A stretch of DNA of 64,000 bases from an uncultured Pseudanabaenaceae cyanobacterium (GTDB lineage Bacteria; Cyanobacteriota; Cyanobacteriia; PCC-9006; JAAUQQ01), in assembly GCA_938002085.1 (NCBI GenBank), contig CALLAT010000112.1, positions 23,688 through 87,687 of the forward strand, given 5' to 3'. The notes beneath the pieces were generated by a model that saw nothing but the letters and a program-made list of their open reading frames with translations, searched no databases and was not told the origin of the DNA. Position numbers and translations under genes: made by a program. Below are positions 18,749 through 27,822 of this stretch, in pieces. How positions within the stretch are numbered: position 1 is the stretch's first letter; the number at the start of each line of letters is the position of its first letter.

Positions 18749-19087
18749 AATTACTCCCCCTAGGCTCTGGTCTTTTGGCTCAAGTTGCCTTTAAACGGGA
18801 ACTATAAAATCGCAGTGAGGTGATGGTGCTTGACCTTTGATTGCTAAGCAGGATAATTGCTGGGGAGCCCCTGGGGTAAGCCAGACTGGAGATACTGCTT
18901 AGGCGAGATCTAGAGACTTTCTGATCTACCTGGAGTAACCTATTGACTCCGGGTAAAAATTAAAAAGTCCTAGTTGGTTTTGGTTTGGGGAAATACTGCT
19001 TCACGCTGGATTGCTTGATTCAGTGTTGTTCTATTCCCATCGTCGCTTCTAACGCTTCACTTTGATACGCAGTGCGCGAGTCTTGCT
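18749..19087. other. Intergenic region before the kinase gene
   Basis: This 339-bp stretch has no coding-like frame, RNA or repeat that I can see. It presumably carries the kinase promoter. Confidence 0.5.
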
Positions 19088-20698
19088 ATGGCACCGGCAG
19101 ATCCAAATATCGGACGCATCCTCGATAATCGCTATGAGCTGATCGAGCTGGTGGGCAAGGGCGCTATGGGCCGAGTCTACCTGGCTCGCCATGCCAAGCT
19201 CGGGGGGGCCGTCGCCGTCAAATTTCTCTCCCAAGCCTTGCTGGGGGACAAGATGCGGGAGCGCTTTTTCACCGAAGCCCAGACCTGCGCCCACCTAGGC
19301 CAAGAAAGCATCCATATTGTCCGCGTCAGCGATTTTGGCGTCGATGAGCAAGATATTCCTTTCTACGTAATGGAGTATCTCCAAGGTGAAAGTCTGAGCA
19401 GCCTGCTCAGTAATGAGCCCTTAGCCCTACCCCGCTTCCTCGGCATTACTCGCCAAACCTGCCTGGGCCTCAAAGCAGCCCATGAGGGCATTGTGCTTAA
19501 TGGCAAGCGCTGCCCCATCATTCACCGGGATATTAAGCCCAGCAATATTCTGGTTACTCCCGACGAAACAATGGGTGAACTGACCAAGGTCCTGGACTTT
19601 GGCATCGCTAAACTGATCCAAGAAGATGCCAGTCAGACCCAGGGCTTTATGGGCACCTTGGCCTACTCCTCTCCAGAACAGATGGAGGGCCAGGAACTTA
19701 CCCTCAGGTCTGACATCTACAGCCTGGGCATTGTTATGTTCCAGAGCTTGACGGGCAAATTACCCGTGTATACCGAAAACCACACCTTCGGTGGCTGGTA
19801 CAAGGCCCATCACTCCATGCCGCCGCGCCAGTTCAGCGAGGTTGCTTCTCACCTCAAGCTTCCCCAGAGTCTCAGTGCTCTGATTTACGGTTGCCTAGAG
19901 AAGAAGCCAGAGAATCGCCCGGCTAATATGTCGGAGATTCTCGATGGACTCAAGCCATTGGAGCAGCGATTTGGGGTAGGCCGTCAGATTGGCCATCGCA
20001 TTCAGGCTACGCTGGCTCGCTTGCCAGTGGTGAAGTCCAACCCTGAGGACAATCAGAAAAATCCCCCCAGCATTGACGAGATTTGTTTACTTCAGGCTTG
20101 GCCTAAAAATAAACCTACGGCGCGCATTGTTTTCCCTCAAAAACTCAAGACGAGCCAAGGCCCCAAGCCAACTCTGTGGGTGATGTTGCCCAAGGCTGAG
20201 ATCCAGCAGCTGAAGGTCAGCCGCCTCTATACCCAGGTGTATCGCAACTTCCTTTGCACCATGGCGCCCCATCCCATGCTGATGTGGCTAACTGCGTTGC
20301 ACAATCGCTTCTATCACGAGGATCAAGAGGCGCGTTGGTTAACCTGCTTCTTGGATTTAAAGTCTAAGCATGGCCAGAGTTTTGCTGAGCTTTTGGCAGA
20401 GCAAGGGGAATATCGAGTGTTGTTCTTTGCCCTTGAAGAGCCTCGCCGTTGTGCCCATGTGCTGACGACGAAGATTAATAAGGCCCAATGCAGCTTGATG
20501 AAACAGTGGGTGATTACTGGTCGGGGTTGGCAAGGGCAGGGACAGCCAACGCTCAGTAAGAACATGTTGCGGGGAGAGTTGGATCGGATTAAGCCCCAGG
20601 TTCAGCAGAATTTGGATACTCTGACTGGGATTGATGGTAACCGAGTGCCATCTCGAGGGGATGGCGATGATGAAGAACCCCAGCCGGCGAGTGCCTAA
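19088..20698 (+). CDS. Serine/threonine protein kinase with unknown C-terminal domain
   Basis: A Hanks-type kinase of 536 residues. Residues about 15-290 carry GKGAMGRVYLA (P-loop), AVKFL (ATP-anchoring Lys), the catalytic HRDIKPSNI, DFGIAKL (Mg binding), GTLAYSSPEQ and DIYSLGIVMF, so the kinase looks active. Residues about 320-520 form a separate domain I do not recognise, with ARIVFPQ and CTMAPHPMLMWLTALHNRFYH segments, similar in layout to other cyanobacterial kinases with an uncharacterised tail. There is no transmembrane helix, so it is cytosolic. A strong terminator follows. Confidence 0.92.
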   Translation: MAPADPNIGRILDNRYELIELVGKGAMGRVYLARHAKLGGAVAVKFLSQALLGDKMRERFFTEAQTCAHLGQESIHIVRVSDFGVDEQDIPFYVMEYLQGESLSSLLSNEPLALPRFLGITRQTCLGLKAAHEGIVLNGKRCPIIHRDIKPSNILVTPDETMGELTKVLDFGIAKLIQEDASQTQGFMGTLAYSSPEQMEGQELTLRSDIYSLGIVMFQSLTGKLPVYTENHTFGGWYKAHHSMPPRQFSEVASHLKLPQSLSALIYGCLEKKPENRPANMSEILDGLKPLEQRFGVGRQIGHRIQATLARLPVVKSNPEDNQKNPPSIDEICLLQAWPKNKPTARIVFPQKLKTSQGPKPTLWVMLPKAEIQQLKVSRLYTQVYRNFLCTMAPHPMLMWLTALHNRFYHEDQEARWLTCFLDLKSKHGQSFAELLAEQGEYRVLFFALEEPRRCAHVLTTKINKAQCSLMKQWVITGRGWQGQGQPTLSKNMLRGELDRIKPQVQQNLDTLTGIDGNRVPSRGDGDDEEPQPASA

Positions 20699-20714
20699 CT
20701 TCTTGTCTGAAATA

Positions 20715-20755
20715 TTAAAGGCCCTGCTGAAATCTCTCTTCAGCAGGGCCTTTAA
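20715..20755. terminator. Terminator of the kinase gene (convergent with usp)
   Basis: TTAAAGGCCCTGCTGAA and its exact reverse complement are separated by seven bases and followed by CTTTTAA. It is placed between convergent genes and can serve both strands. Confidence 0.88.
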
Positions 20756-20783
20756 CTTTTAATATCTCAGTTTGATACTGAGT

Positions 20784-21653
20784 TTAGGCGGGGGGGAAAA
20801 ACAGGACGGGGTGCCAGGATTGGCGGAGAACTTGGGCGCCGAAGCTAGGAACTGACCAGTCTAAGAGGCGATTTGTTTTGCGATCGGAGATGGCGATCGC
20901 ACTAATATCCTCATCCGTCGCAGCAGTCATGATTTGATCCATCAGCGCCCCTCGTCGAACCTGGGTCGTCACATTGAGACCAACGCCTTCTAAATCAGCC
21001 TTGGCTTTAGCCAGCGTGGCTTCTGCCTTACCCTCGGGGTCGGCTTTTGGGAAACGCCCCCCAGCTTCAATCACCCAAACTAGGATGCAGTTTTTGAGGC
21101 AGTTATTCGGATTGTTCGTGACCTGTTGCTTGATTTCATCTAACAGATGATTGGCTGAGTCACTGCCGTCGTAGGGAATGAGGTAACTGGAGAACAGGTT
21201 CTCACAGCGCAACTTCAGCTCTTGAACCATATAGGTGGAGACCACCGGGGGCCGCATGATCAAGAGGGGACGCTTGAGCTGGTGAGCCAGGGCGGAAGAG
21301 GTACTACCAAACATTTTCTGGGTTAGGAGGCTGCGGATGGGAGCTCCCAACAGCACCAACTCGGAGTCGTACTTTTTCACCATGGTGATAATGGCTTCTT
21401 TGGGACCGCCGGAGTCCACTTCCACCGCCACTTCGATGCCTGGAACTTGGGCTGCGATCGCCGGTGCCAAGATATCCTTCGCTCGCTGGACAGCCGCCTG
21501 GTCTTCCTTGGGGATCTCACAGTCATCATCCAAGGGCGCACTGTGCAAGAACGTCACCTGCTTAATTCCAGCGGTGGCGAGCTGGGGAATAAAGTTGACC
21601 AAGCGATTGATGCCGTCGCCTAGGTCCGTGCAGATCAAAATCCGTTGGAACAT
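20784..21653 (-). CDS. Tandem universal stress protein (UspA family)
   Basis: A 289-residue protein with two Usp folds. The first starts FQRILICTDLGDGINRLVNF and ends with the nucleotide-loop-like VLLGAPIRSLLTQKMFGS. The second starts SSYLIPYDGSDSANHL and ends before FGAQVLRQSWHPVLFF. The track extends to 21737, but the ATG at 21653 (MFQRILICTD) is the natural Usp start. Tandem Usp proteins bind ATP or other nucleotides and are linked to stress survival; the partner is unknown. The second domain's ATP loop looks degenerate. Confidence 0.9.
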   Translation of the reverse strand: MFQRILICTDLGDGINRLVNFIPQLATAGIKQVTFLHSAPLDDDCEIPKEDQAAVQRAKDILAPAIAAQVPGIEVAVEVDSGGPKEAIITMVKKYDSELVLLGAPIRSLLTQKMFGSTSSALAHQLKRPLLIMRPPVVSTYMVQELKLRCENLFSSYLIPYDGSDSANHLLDEIKQQVTNNPNNCLKNCILVWVIEAGGRFPKADPEGKAEATLAKAKADLEGVGLNVTTQVRRGALMDQIMTAATDEDISAIAISDRKTNRLLDWSVPSFGAQVLRQSWHPVLFFPPA

Positions 21654-21750
21654 AGCCTCACAGGGTCTGGATAGATGAATCGTCAGCTCTAAAGCTTGGC
21701 CAAAGCCGCAGAATGGGCGGGGCCGAATCTGGGTCACAGAATGCCAAAGA

Positions 21751-21792
21751 AAAAGCGCACTTTAGAACTCCATGGTTCCATTGTGCGCTTTT
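21751..21792 (-). terminator. Terminator of desA
   Basis: AAAAGCGCAC pairs with GTGCGCTTTT, with an inner GAAC/GTTC stem separated by a symmetrical internal loop. On the minus strand it lies after the desaturase stop and ends in a T-rich tract. Confidence 0.75.
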
Positions 21793-21867
21793 CCCATTCA
21801 ATTTGTAAGTCTGATTACTAGACCTATCTCAACTATCGGGTAGATAGATGTCCGTGTAAGCAGCTGC

Positions 21868-22944
21868 TTATGCAGCCTTGGAGCGTCGCTCATAGGCCGG
21901 AACGCTTTCGTAATAGTTCTCGGGGTGATAGAGGTGGCAGCGCTCTGCAATCTCTTTCATCATGGCGAAGTTGAATTCTCTTTCAATCAAGTGGGGACCC
22001 CAGTTCTCTTGCAAGCTGGCATGGGCTTGACGGAGCTTGTAAGAGGGGATGCCGGTGCTCACATGGTGGGGAATGTGAACGTTGATGTCGTGGCAGAGGA
22101 ACTCAACCCAAGCAGGATACTTGCAGTGCACAGTGCCAGCGAGCTGAGACTCAGCCTCATGCCAATCTGCTGCGTAACGGTAAGGGATATCAGGAGCGGT
22201 GTGGTGAACGATGGTGAAGGTGCTCATCCAGAAGTGGTAGCCAACCCAGGGCATAAACCAAAACTTGAAGACGCCCCAGGCACCCAAAGTTGCAAACATG
22301 ACGGGGAAGGCGATCGCCATGGTCACGAGAACCAACAGAGCTGAGAAACGCACCTGCTCACGCTGCTTGCCTTCAAACTGCTTCCAGTTGAAGTGGCGGC
22401 TCAGCTGGTGGCCAATGGAGCCAATCCACCAGAACCAACCGCGTACCTGGTGGTAACCCCACTGCAATGCTTTAGGAGTCTTGTCGTAGGTCTCCGTCAA
22501 CATGGGCGTCCAAGCGTTATCTTCCTCAAGCTTGTTGGTGTGCTTGTGGTGATGGTTATGGAGAATGCGCCAGGCGTGGAAGGGGTAAATCAAAGGTAGG
22601 AAAGCAATGTGCCCCACCCAGTTATTGACCTTGGTGTTCTTAAAGAAAGAGCGATGGCCGCAGTCATGGCCAATCACAAAGAAACCAGTCAGCGCGGTGC
22701 CAGTCAGGAACCAAGCAAAAGGCAGTAGATACCAAGGGCAAACTGCTAGCAGCGCGTAGGAAGCAGCTACGCTGATTACGCTGATGGCAATCATGCTGAT
22801 GGCTTTACCAGTATCTTTTTCGAATACTTCTGCGGGTAGAGACCGAATCACAGTCCGCAGTTTTAAATTGGGGTCAAGGGGAGGGGCGATTGGTTTGGGA
22901 AACGCTTGGGAAACGCGGGGCTCTACCGGAAGCGAAGTAGTCAT
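21868..22944 (-). CDS. desA: Delta-12 acyl-lipid desaturase
   Basis: A 358-residue membrane di-iron desaturase that puts the second double bond into membrane-lipid acyl chains (oleate to linoleate type). The three His boxes are GHDCGHRSF, HNHHHKHTN and HDINVHIPHH. Hydrophobic segments near residues 50-95 and 210-250 flank them. The sequence closely follows cyanobacterial DesA (TGTALTGFFVIGHDCGHRSF, FWMSTFTIVHHT). Such genes are cold-induced in other cyanobacteria; the roughly 280-bp upstream region would hold that control, though I see no specific element. Confidence 0.93.
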   Translation of the reverse strand: MTTSLPVEPRVSQAFPKPIAPPLDPNLKLRTVIRSLPAEVFEKDTGKAISMIAISVISVAASYALLAVCPWYLLPFAWFLTGTALTGFFVIGHDCGHRSFFKNTKVNNWVGHIAFLPLIYPFHAWRILHNHHHKHTNKLEEDNAWTPMLTETYDKTPKALQWGYHQVRGWFWWIGSIGHQLSRHFNWKQFEGKQREQVRFSALLVLVTMAIAFPVMFATLGAWGVFKFWFMPWVGYHFWMSTFTIVHHTAPDIPYRYAADWHEAESQLAGTVHCKYPAWVEFLCHDINVHIPHHVSTGIPSYKLRQAHASLQENWGPHLIEREFNFAMMKEIAERCHLYHPENYYESVPAYERRSKAA

Positions 22945-23171
22945 GCAATTCCTGTTCTGGGCAGCAATTCTGAAAATTGTTACAGATTACGAAGTAACTT
23001 CTTCAAAACTTTTGGATCGTAACATAACTCCTTAAGCTTTCTGCTGTCCTGATCTGCTCTGAGCCCCTGAGAGCTTGGGCTTGATAGATATTTTTGACGC
23101 CAGATTTAGAAATGAGTAATTGATCGTAGAATCCTTGCGTTTCCCGATTAACTCAGCTAGATACGACGACG

Positions 23172-23201
23172 ATCACAGGCAAAGGTAATGTTGCCTGTGA
23201 T
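23172..23201. promoter_or_regulatory. 11-bp perfect hairpin upstream of the small gene
   Basis: ATCACAGGCAA and TTGCCTGTGAT are separated by eight bases. It is not followed by a U-tract and lies about 25 bp before the possible start of the small gene, so it is more likely an operator or 5'-UTR structure than a terminator. Confidence 0.5.
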
Positions 23202-23227
23202 ACTCCTTTAGTCTCCTCAGAGGAATA

Positions 23228-23599
23228 TTGCCTAATTCCCCTAGGATTGCTATCCCAGCGATGATTGAAATGGGTCTATCTTTGTTTGCTCAGTACCATC
23301 TTCGGCAACTGTTGCACGAATATCGCGATCGCCTACGCCTCGTGGCAGCCCCAGGGCGAGCACTCTCCGCAAGTGAAGATGCTGATCTAAATGCAGTTGT
23401 AGAGGGCTTGTACCTTGAAGACGTTGAAATTGAGCGAGTGTTCCGGCAGCTTAATACTTTCGTAACGCTCCATTCTGGTGTCAGTCCGGCTTCTCCTGGA
23501 TCCTTGCTCCAGCAAAGCTCTGTTGCTAAACAAGAGCTGGAAGCTAAGATGCTGCGGCTACTCGGTTTGGAACTTATGCCCCTCGCTGTAACAGCTTAG
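23228..23599 (+). CDS. Small conserved protein of unknown function
   Basis: I do not recognise this protein of up to 123 residues. The TTG at 23228 has AGAGGA three bases upstream; the ATG at 23261 (MIEMGLSLFAQYH) is the alternative and gives 112 residues. It is predicted mostly helical with no cysteines, signal peptide or membrane segment (HLRQLLHEYRDRLRLV, then LYLEDVEIERVFRQL), so it may be a small helical-bundle protein. It sits between two desaturase genes and converges on desC through a shared terminator. Confidence 0.6.
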   Translation: MPNSPRIAIPAMIEMGLSLFAQYHLRQLLHEYRDRLRLVAAPGRALSASEDADLNAVVEGLYLEDVEIERVFRQLNTFVTLHSGVSPASPGSLLQQSSVAKQELEAKMLRLLGLELMPLAVTA

Positions 23600-23692
23600 A
23601 GGTGTCAAAGCTGGCTAGAGCGCTTAGAGCGCTAGGCTTCGAGTTTGAGACCTTAACAGGTGCCCTAGGTCCACATTTGGTATGAAGTCTTC

Positions 23693-23744
23693 GGGCAAAA
23701 GAAAGGAGCAGCACTGAAATAAGCGCTGCTCCTTTCTTTTGCCC
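23693..23744. terminator. Perfect 20-bp stem bidirectional terminator
   Basis: GGGCAAAAGAAAGGAGCAGC and its exact reverse complement flank a 12-base loop between convergent genes. The arm carries T-rich tracts (CCTTTCTTTT) on the plus strand. Confidence 0.85.
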
Positions 23745-23799
23745 TAATTACGGGGGGCGTCTGAGCGATCTAACCTTTCCCGGCGAAGACAGCTAAAGC

Positions 23800-24630
23800 C
23801 TAGATGTTAGGCAACTTCACCTTCGTTGCGAGGCCTAACTGTCTCAGAACGCTGATGATCATCCAGGTGACATCAATCTCCCACCACTGCAAGCCATGGC
23901 GCGCAGAGTATTGGAAGGCATGGTGATTGTTGTGCCAGCCTTCGCCATAGGTCAGGAGAGCAACCCACCAGCAATTGCGAGAGTTGTCGCCGGAATCATG
24001 GGTGCGATAGCCGAACTTGTGGGTGGCGCTGTTCACGAACCAAGTGCAATGGTAGACCGCAACGAGGCGCACGAAGATGCCCCACACAACGAAAGACCAG
24101 CCGCCGATCGCAAACAATCCGACGCCCAGTAGGATTTGCAGTGGCAGAAAGAAGCGATCAAAGAACAGGTAAACCGGATCGTTGGCAATATCGCGGGTGT
24201 AGCGGTCCAACTGCTGCTTTGCAGGAATGTCGTAGCACATCCAACCAATATGGCTCCACCAGAAGCCCAGATTGGAATTGTGATGGTCCATCTCCTCATC
24301 GGAGTGGGCATGGTGATGGCGATGGAGACCAATCCATTCAATCGGGCTGGCTTGACAAGACAGACTGCCGCAAAACACAAAGAAATACTCCAGCCATTTT
24401 GGAGTGCTGAAGCTGCGATGGGAAATCAGTCGGTGCCAGCCTAATGTGATGCCTAGGCAACCCGTCAACCAATGGAGGAAGACTGCTACACCAACAGCTT
24501 TCCAGCTAAAGTTGCCGGGTAAGAATGCAAATAAAGCACCCACATGCATTCCTCCCAGAAAGAGGATCGTCGGCCAGGTGGGTTTGAGATTCGAGGTTGG
24601 GCTTGGGGGTTTGGGTATTACAGCAGTCAT
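23800..24630 (-). CDS. desC: Delta-9 acyl-lipid desaturase
   Basis: A 276-residue membrane desaturase that introduces the first double bond at C9 of stearoyl chains on glycerolipids. The His boxes are HRLISHRSF, HRHHHAHSD and GEGWHNNHH. Hydrophobic helices surround residues 25-65 and 150-190. The start at 24630 (MTAVIPKPPSPTS) is preferred over the track start at 24684, whose extra 18 residues do not look like desaturase sequence. With desA nearby it gives the first two steps of lipid desaturation, but the genes are separate transcription units. Confidence 0.92.
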   Translation of the reverse strand: MTAVIPKPPSPTSNLKPTWPTILFLGGMHVGALFAFLPGNFSWKAVGVAVFLHWLTGCLGITLGWHRLISHRSFSTPKWLEYFFVFCGSLSCQASPIEWIGLHRHHHAHSDEEMDHHNSNLGFWWSHIGWMCYDIPAKQQLDRYTRDIANDPVYLFFDRFFLPLQILLGVGLFAIGGWSFVVWGIFVRLVAVYHCTWFVNSATHKFGYRTHDSGDNSRNCWWVALLTYGEGWHNNHHAFQYSARHGLQWWEIDVTWMIISVLRQLGLATKVKLPNI

Positions 24631-24858
24631 TAAATGAGGAAAGTACGACAAGCATCCATTACCTGGAACATAGGAGCGATTCACCGAAAATCGCTATTCC
24701 TAGGACCTAGATACCAGAGGGGATGGACCGCACGACAAGCTGCTGCCACCTTGCTGCATACTGGGTAGTTGCGCAGCAAACGACGATCATCTTGGGGGAA
24801 GCATCCTGGGGGTCGCTCGCTGCTCGTCTCGCTTTTAAAGAATGTAAAAAGGGAATTG

Positions 24859-26094
24859 ATGAACAGCTCTGGAGGTCAACATATTCGCCAGGCAGAGGAG
24901 GCACTGTTACAAATCTTTTCGGGAATTGACGCTCAGGTCAAGGGCAATCTCCGGCGTATCTTGACGGCCTATCGAAATCATAAGGTGGGAGCCCATCATT
25001 TCTCCAGTGTGACGGGATATGGCCATGATGACCTGGGGCGAAAGGTTCTAGACCAAGTGTTTGCCGAAATAATGGGGGCAGAAGCGGCGATCGCCCGCGT
25101 GCAATTTGTCTCTGGAACCCATGCAATTTCTACTGCGCTGTATGGCATTCTGCGTCCCGGTGACGAAATGCTGGCTGTGGTAGGGCCGCCCTACGACACC
25201 TTGGAAGAGGTCATTGGTCTGCGAGGGGAACATCAGGGCTCCCTCAAGGATTGGGGGGTCAGCTATCGCCAGCTTGACTTGACTGGGCAGGGGGAGATGG
25301 ATTGGGAGGCGCTAGAGACGGCAGTGAGCGATCACACTCGCCTGGTCCATATTCAGCGTTCCTGCGGCTATGACTGGCGCAGCAGCCTTTCCATTGACGA
25401 AGTGGAACGCATCATCACTAGCGTCAAGCGTCAAAACCCCAACGTGATTTGCTTCGTGGATAACTGCTACGGCGAGTTCATTGAAGATCGCGAGCCCACC
25501 ATGGTGGGAGCAGATCTGATGGCTGGCTCCCTAATCAAAAACCCCGGTGGCACCATCGTAACCACCGGGGGCTACATTGCCGGTCGGGCAGACCTCGTTG
25601 AAACCTGTGCCTGTCGCCTTACTGCACCAGGCGTGGGCAGTGAGGGGGGAGCAACCCTTAATCAGACTCGTGTGATGTTCCAAGGACTGTTCCTGGCTCC
25701 CCAAATGGTTGCTGAGGCAATTAAGGGCACCCACCTGACATCCCATGTGTTTGATGCCCTGGGCTACGAAGTCAATCCCACTCCTTTTGAGAAACGCCGG
25801 GACATTATCCAAGCTGTGCGCTTAGGCAGCCCTGAAAAGCTCATTGCCTTTTGCAAGGCGATTCAGCAACATTCCCCGATTGATGCCTATGTGGAGCCCG
25901 TTCCTGGCGAGCAGCCCGGCTATGACAGTCAGCTGGTTATGGCGGGGGGGACTTTCATTGATGGCAGTACGTCGGAGTTCTCGGCGGATGGTCCGTTGCG
26001 GGAGCCCTACAACGTATTTGTTCAAGGAGGGACCCATTGGACCCATATGGCGATCGCGCTAGAAGCGGCAGTGGAAGCCATAGGCCCTGCCTAG
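24859..26094 (+). CDS. Methionine gamma-lyase family PLP enzyme (aluminium-resistance-type)
   Basis: A 411-residue fold-type I PLP enzyme of the Met_gamma_lyase_2 (PF06838) family. Visible features are SSVTGYGHDDLGRKVLD, VQFVSGTHAIS, CFVDNCYGEF with the cofactor Asp, and SLIKNPGGTIVTTGGYI with the Schiff-base Lys. The reaction in cyanobacteria is unproven; methionine gamma-lyase or cysteine desulfhydrase-like activity is the family label. The ATG at 24859 (MNSSGGQHIRQAEE) has AGGGAA upstream and is preferred over the longer ORF at 24769. A perfect-palindrome terminator follows. Confidence 0.88.
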   Translation: MNSSGGQHIRQAEEALLQIFSGIDAQVKGNLRRILTAYRNHKVGAHHFSSVTGYGHDDLGRKVLDQVFAEIMGAEAAIARVQFVSGTHAISTALYGILRPGDEMLAVVGPPYDTLEEVIGLRGEHQGSLKDWGVSYRQLDLTGQGEMDWEALETAVSDHTRLVHIQRSCGYDWRSSLSIDEVERIITSVKRQNPNVICFVDNCYGEFIEDREPTMVGADLMAGSLIKNPGGTIVTTGGYIAGRADLVETCACRLTAPGVGSEGGATLNQTRVMFQGLFLAPQMVAEAIKGTHLTSHVFDALGYEVNPTPFEKRRDIIQAVRLGSPEKLIAFCKAIQQHSPIDAYVEPVPGEQPGYDSQLVMAGGTFIDGSTSEFSADGPLREPYNVFVQGGTHWTHMAIALEAAVEAIGPA

Positions 26095-26212
26095 CCGTTG
26101 GATTCCAAGCCGCCCGATACCGTTAAATTCGATTCCGATGCCGATGCCCGACGGCCATTAATTTGAACGGTTGCGAACGCACGGCTGTTCATTCGCAAGG
26201 TTGTCAGCAAAA

Positions 26213-26244
26213 AGCGCCTGGAAAAGAATTCTTTTCCAGGCGCT
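26213..26244. terminator. 32-bp perfect palindrome between convergent genes
   Basis: AGCGCCTGGAAAAGAA is followed directly by its reverse complement, with no spacer (centre GAATTC). It lies between two convergent genes and should form a bidirectional terminator with a small loop made by opening the central A/T pairs. Confidence 0.8.
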
Positions 26245-26291
26245 GGGTTAGCGGTTATCGATTTTGAACTTAATGCTGTCGGTCAAACAGC

Positions 26292-27179
26292 CTATTCAGC
26301 AGTTTCCGGAGCCGGTGCTGCTTTCTTCTTCATGGGCTTGGGCACGGGAGCACGACGCTCACCACCGCCACCACCAGCACGAGGCTGAGGACGGCTGTTG
26401 CCACCGGGACGTCCGCCAGGACGACGACCGCCACTGCCACCGGGACGACGACCCCCGCCGCCACCCTTGCGGCCGGTGCTGCGCTTCTGGGGAATGGCCC
26501 CAATGCAGTTACCGCCAGTGATGACAAGCTCATCGCCCTTGCGAGCAACCTTCAAGTCCCAAAAATGGTGAGCGGCTTTGGGGCCAAGCTTACCTTTGAG
26601 ATTGAGCTTAAAGCCGCGGCTCTTACCATCGGCCCGAGGAGCCTGCTTGATCTTGACGACCACGCTCTCCTTTTCCATGGACTGGTAGACAACTTCACCG
26701 CGCACGGAGAAGAAGCCATCTTCCAAGTCAGAGGTGGATTTAATGGGAGGCTTGGGGCGCATGGGACGGGCCAAGCCGTCCTCACTGGGCTGGACCTCTT
26801 CTTCCTTGAAGATTTCCTTTTGCAGTGTCTCGGGTTCCCACACACCCACAACCTGCACATGGAGCTGAGATTCACGCTCCGGTGTACGAGGATAGACGAC
26901 CCAAAGGTGCTCGTCTTCTAGATTGATGTGCTTTTTGACCAAGCTCATAATGCGGCCGAGAAGCACAGCATCAAGGGTTGCACCATCTTCGGTGACAATG
27001 CTGCCCTTGGTGATTTGCTCTTCGGAGGGATGATACTTACCCCGCACCAAGCCAATGGCACGAAACTGCATCGGCTCACTGGGCTTCGGAATCGGTTCTT
27101 GGCGAAACGGCGCAGCATTGGGGTCTGCACCGTTGGAGGTTTCGCTAGGGGCTGCTGTCGCTGCTGTCTTAGCTGTCAT
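26292..27179 (-). CDS. Conserved cyanobacterial protein with RGG/PGG-rich tail
   Basis: A 295-residue protein from the ATG at 27179 (MTAKTAATAAPSET). After a low-complexity N-terminus, residues about 35-225 form a conserved domain (MQFRAIGLVRGKYHP, LWVVYPRTPERE, VVGVWEPETL, FFSVRGEVVYQS, KGDELVITGG) that is beta-rich and could be an OB-like nucleic-acid or protein-binding fold. The last 65 residues are almost all Gly, Arg and Pro (GRRPGGSGGRRPGGRPGG), like RGG boxes of RNA-binding proteins. The domain seems to be cyanobacterial; the function is unknown. RNA binding is inference from the tail. Confidence 0.8.
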   Translation of the reverse strand: MTAKTAATAAPSETSNGADPNAAPFRQEPIPKPSEPMQFRAIGLVRGKYHPSEEQITKGSIVTEDGATLDAVLLGRIMSLVKKHINLEDEHLWVVYPRTPERESQLHVQVVGVWEPETLQKEIFKEEEVQPSEDGLARPMRPKPPIKSTSDLEDGFFSVRGEVVYQSMEKESVVVKIKQAPRADGKSRGFKLNLKGKLGPKAAHHFWDLKVARKGDELVITGGNCIGAIPQKRSTGRKGGGGGRRPGGSGGRRPGGRPGGNSRPQPRAGGGGGERRAPVPKPMKKKAAPAPETAE

Positions 27180-27822
27180 GGGACCGGAAGATATTACGTG
27201 AACCGCTAAATAAATCAATAAGGGATCGTTAGCCCTTACGCCGTCAATGATTAACATTGTCGTAGTAATAGGGATGACGCCTTATCTAAGAGGCAACAGG
27301 AAGATGACTAATAATACGGGAGTGACTCAAGTAACTAAGTGTTCCCACGGGTCAAGTCGTGCAAGCACGCTAAACACAGCATATAGGGTAGCACTCAGAT
27401 GGGATAACCCAGGAAGGGGCCTCTATATCCCCTTGACCTAGTTTGCCCACCAATAACTCTCTAATCCAGAAAAAAATCTGTGCAATCCGAAAACTTTTAT
27501 ATAAATGAGTTAAAAAACAACATCTTCCCTTGAAGAATACTGAGTATTGCTTCCTGTCTGAGGTCGCAATTGACTCGCTACGACTTGGTTCCCCGATGAA
27601 GATCGAGCTCCATCATGGCTGTGCGTTATCTATGTGGGGTCTCATGCTTTGTCCGCTAAAGTGCCTGAATCGGTTGACGTAGGCGCAGCTTGGTTCAAAA
27701 TAAGCACATTACAATAATAGTCAAATTGACTTTGTGGACCTCTGGTTGGATATGAGTGGGAACTCGTTTCTTTCACAAGAGGTCTTAGATCGACCCCATC
27801 TGAGTTCCATAGAGGTAAGGAC
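27180..27822. other. Divergent intergenic region
   Basis: This 643-bp AT-rich stretch lies between divergent genes. The only structure I see is a short AAGGGG/CCCCTT hairpin near 27415. The minus-strand ORF at 27642-27920 is not protein-like and overlaps the TPR gene start, so I treat it as chance. Confidence 0.45.
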
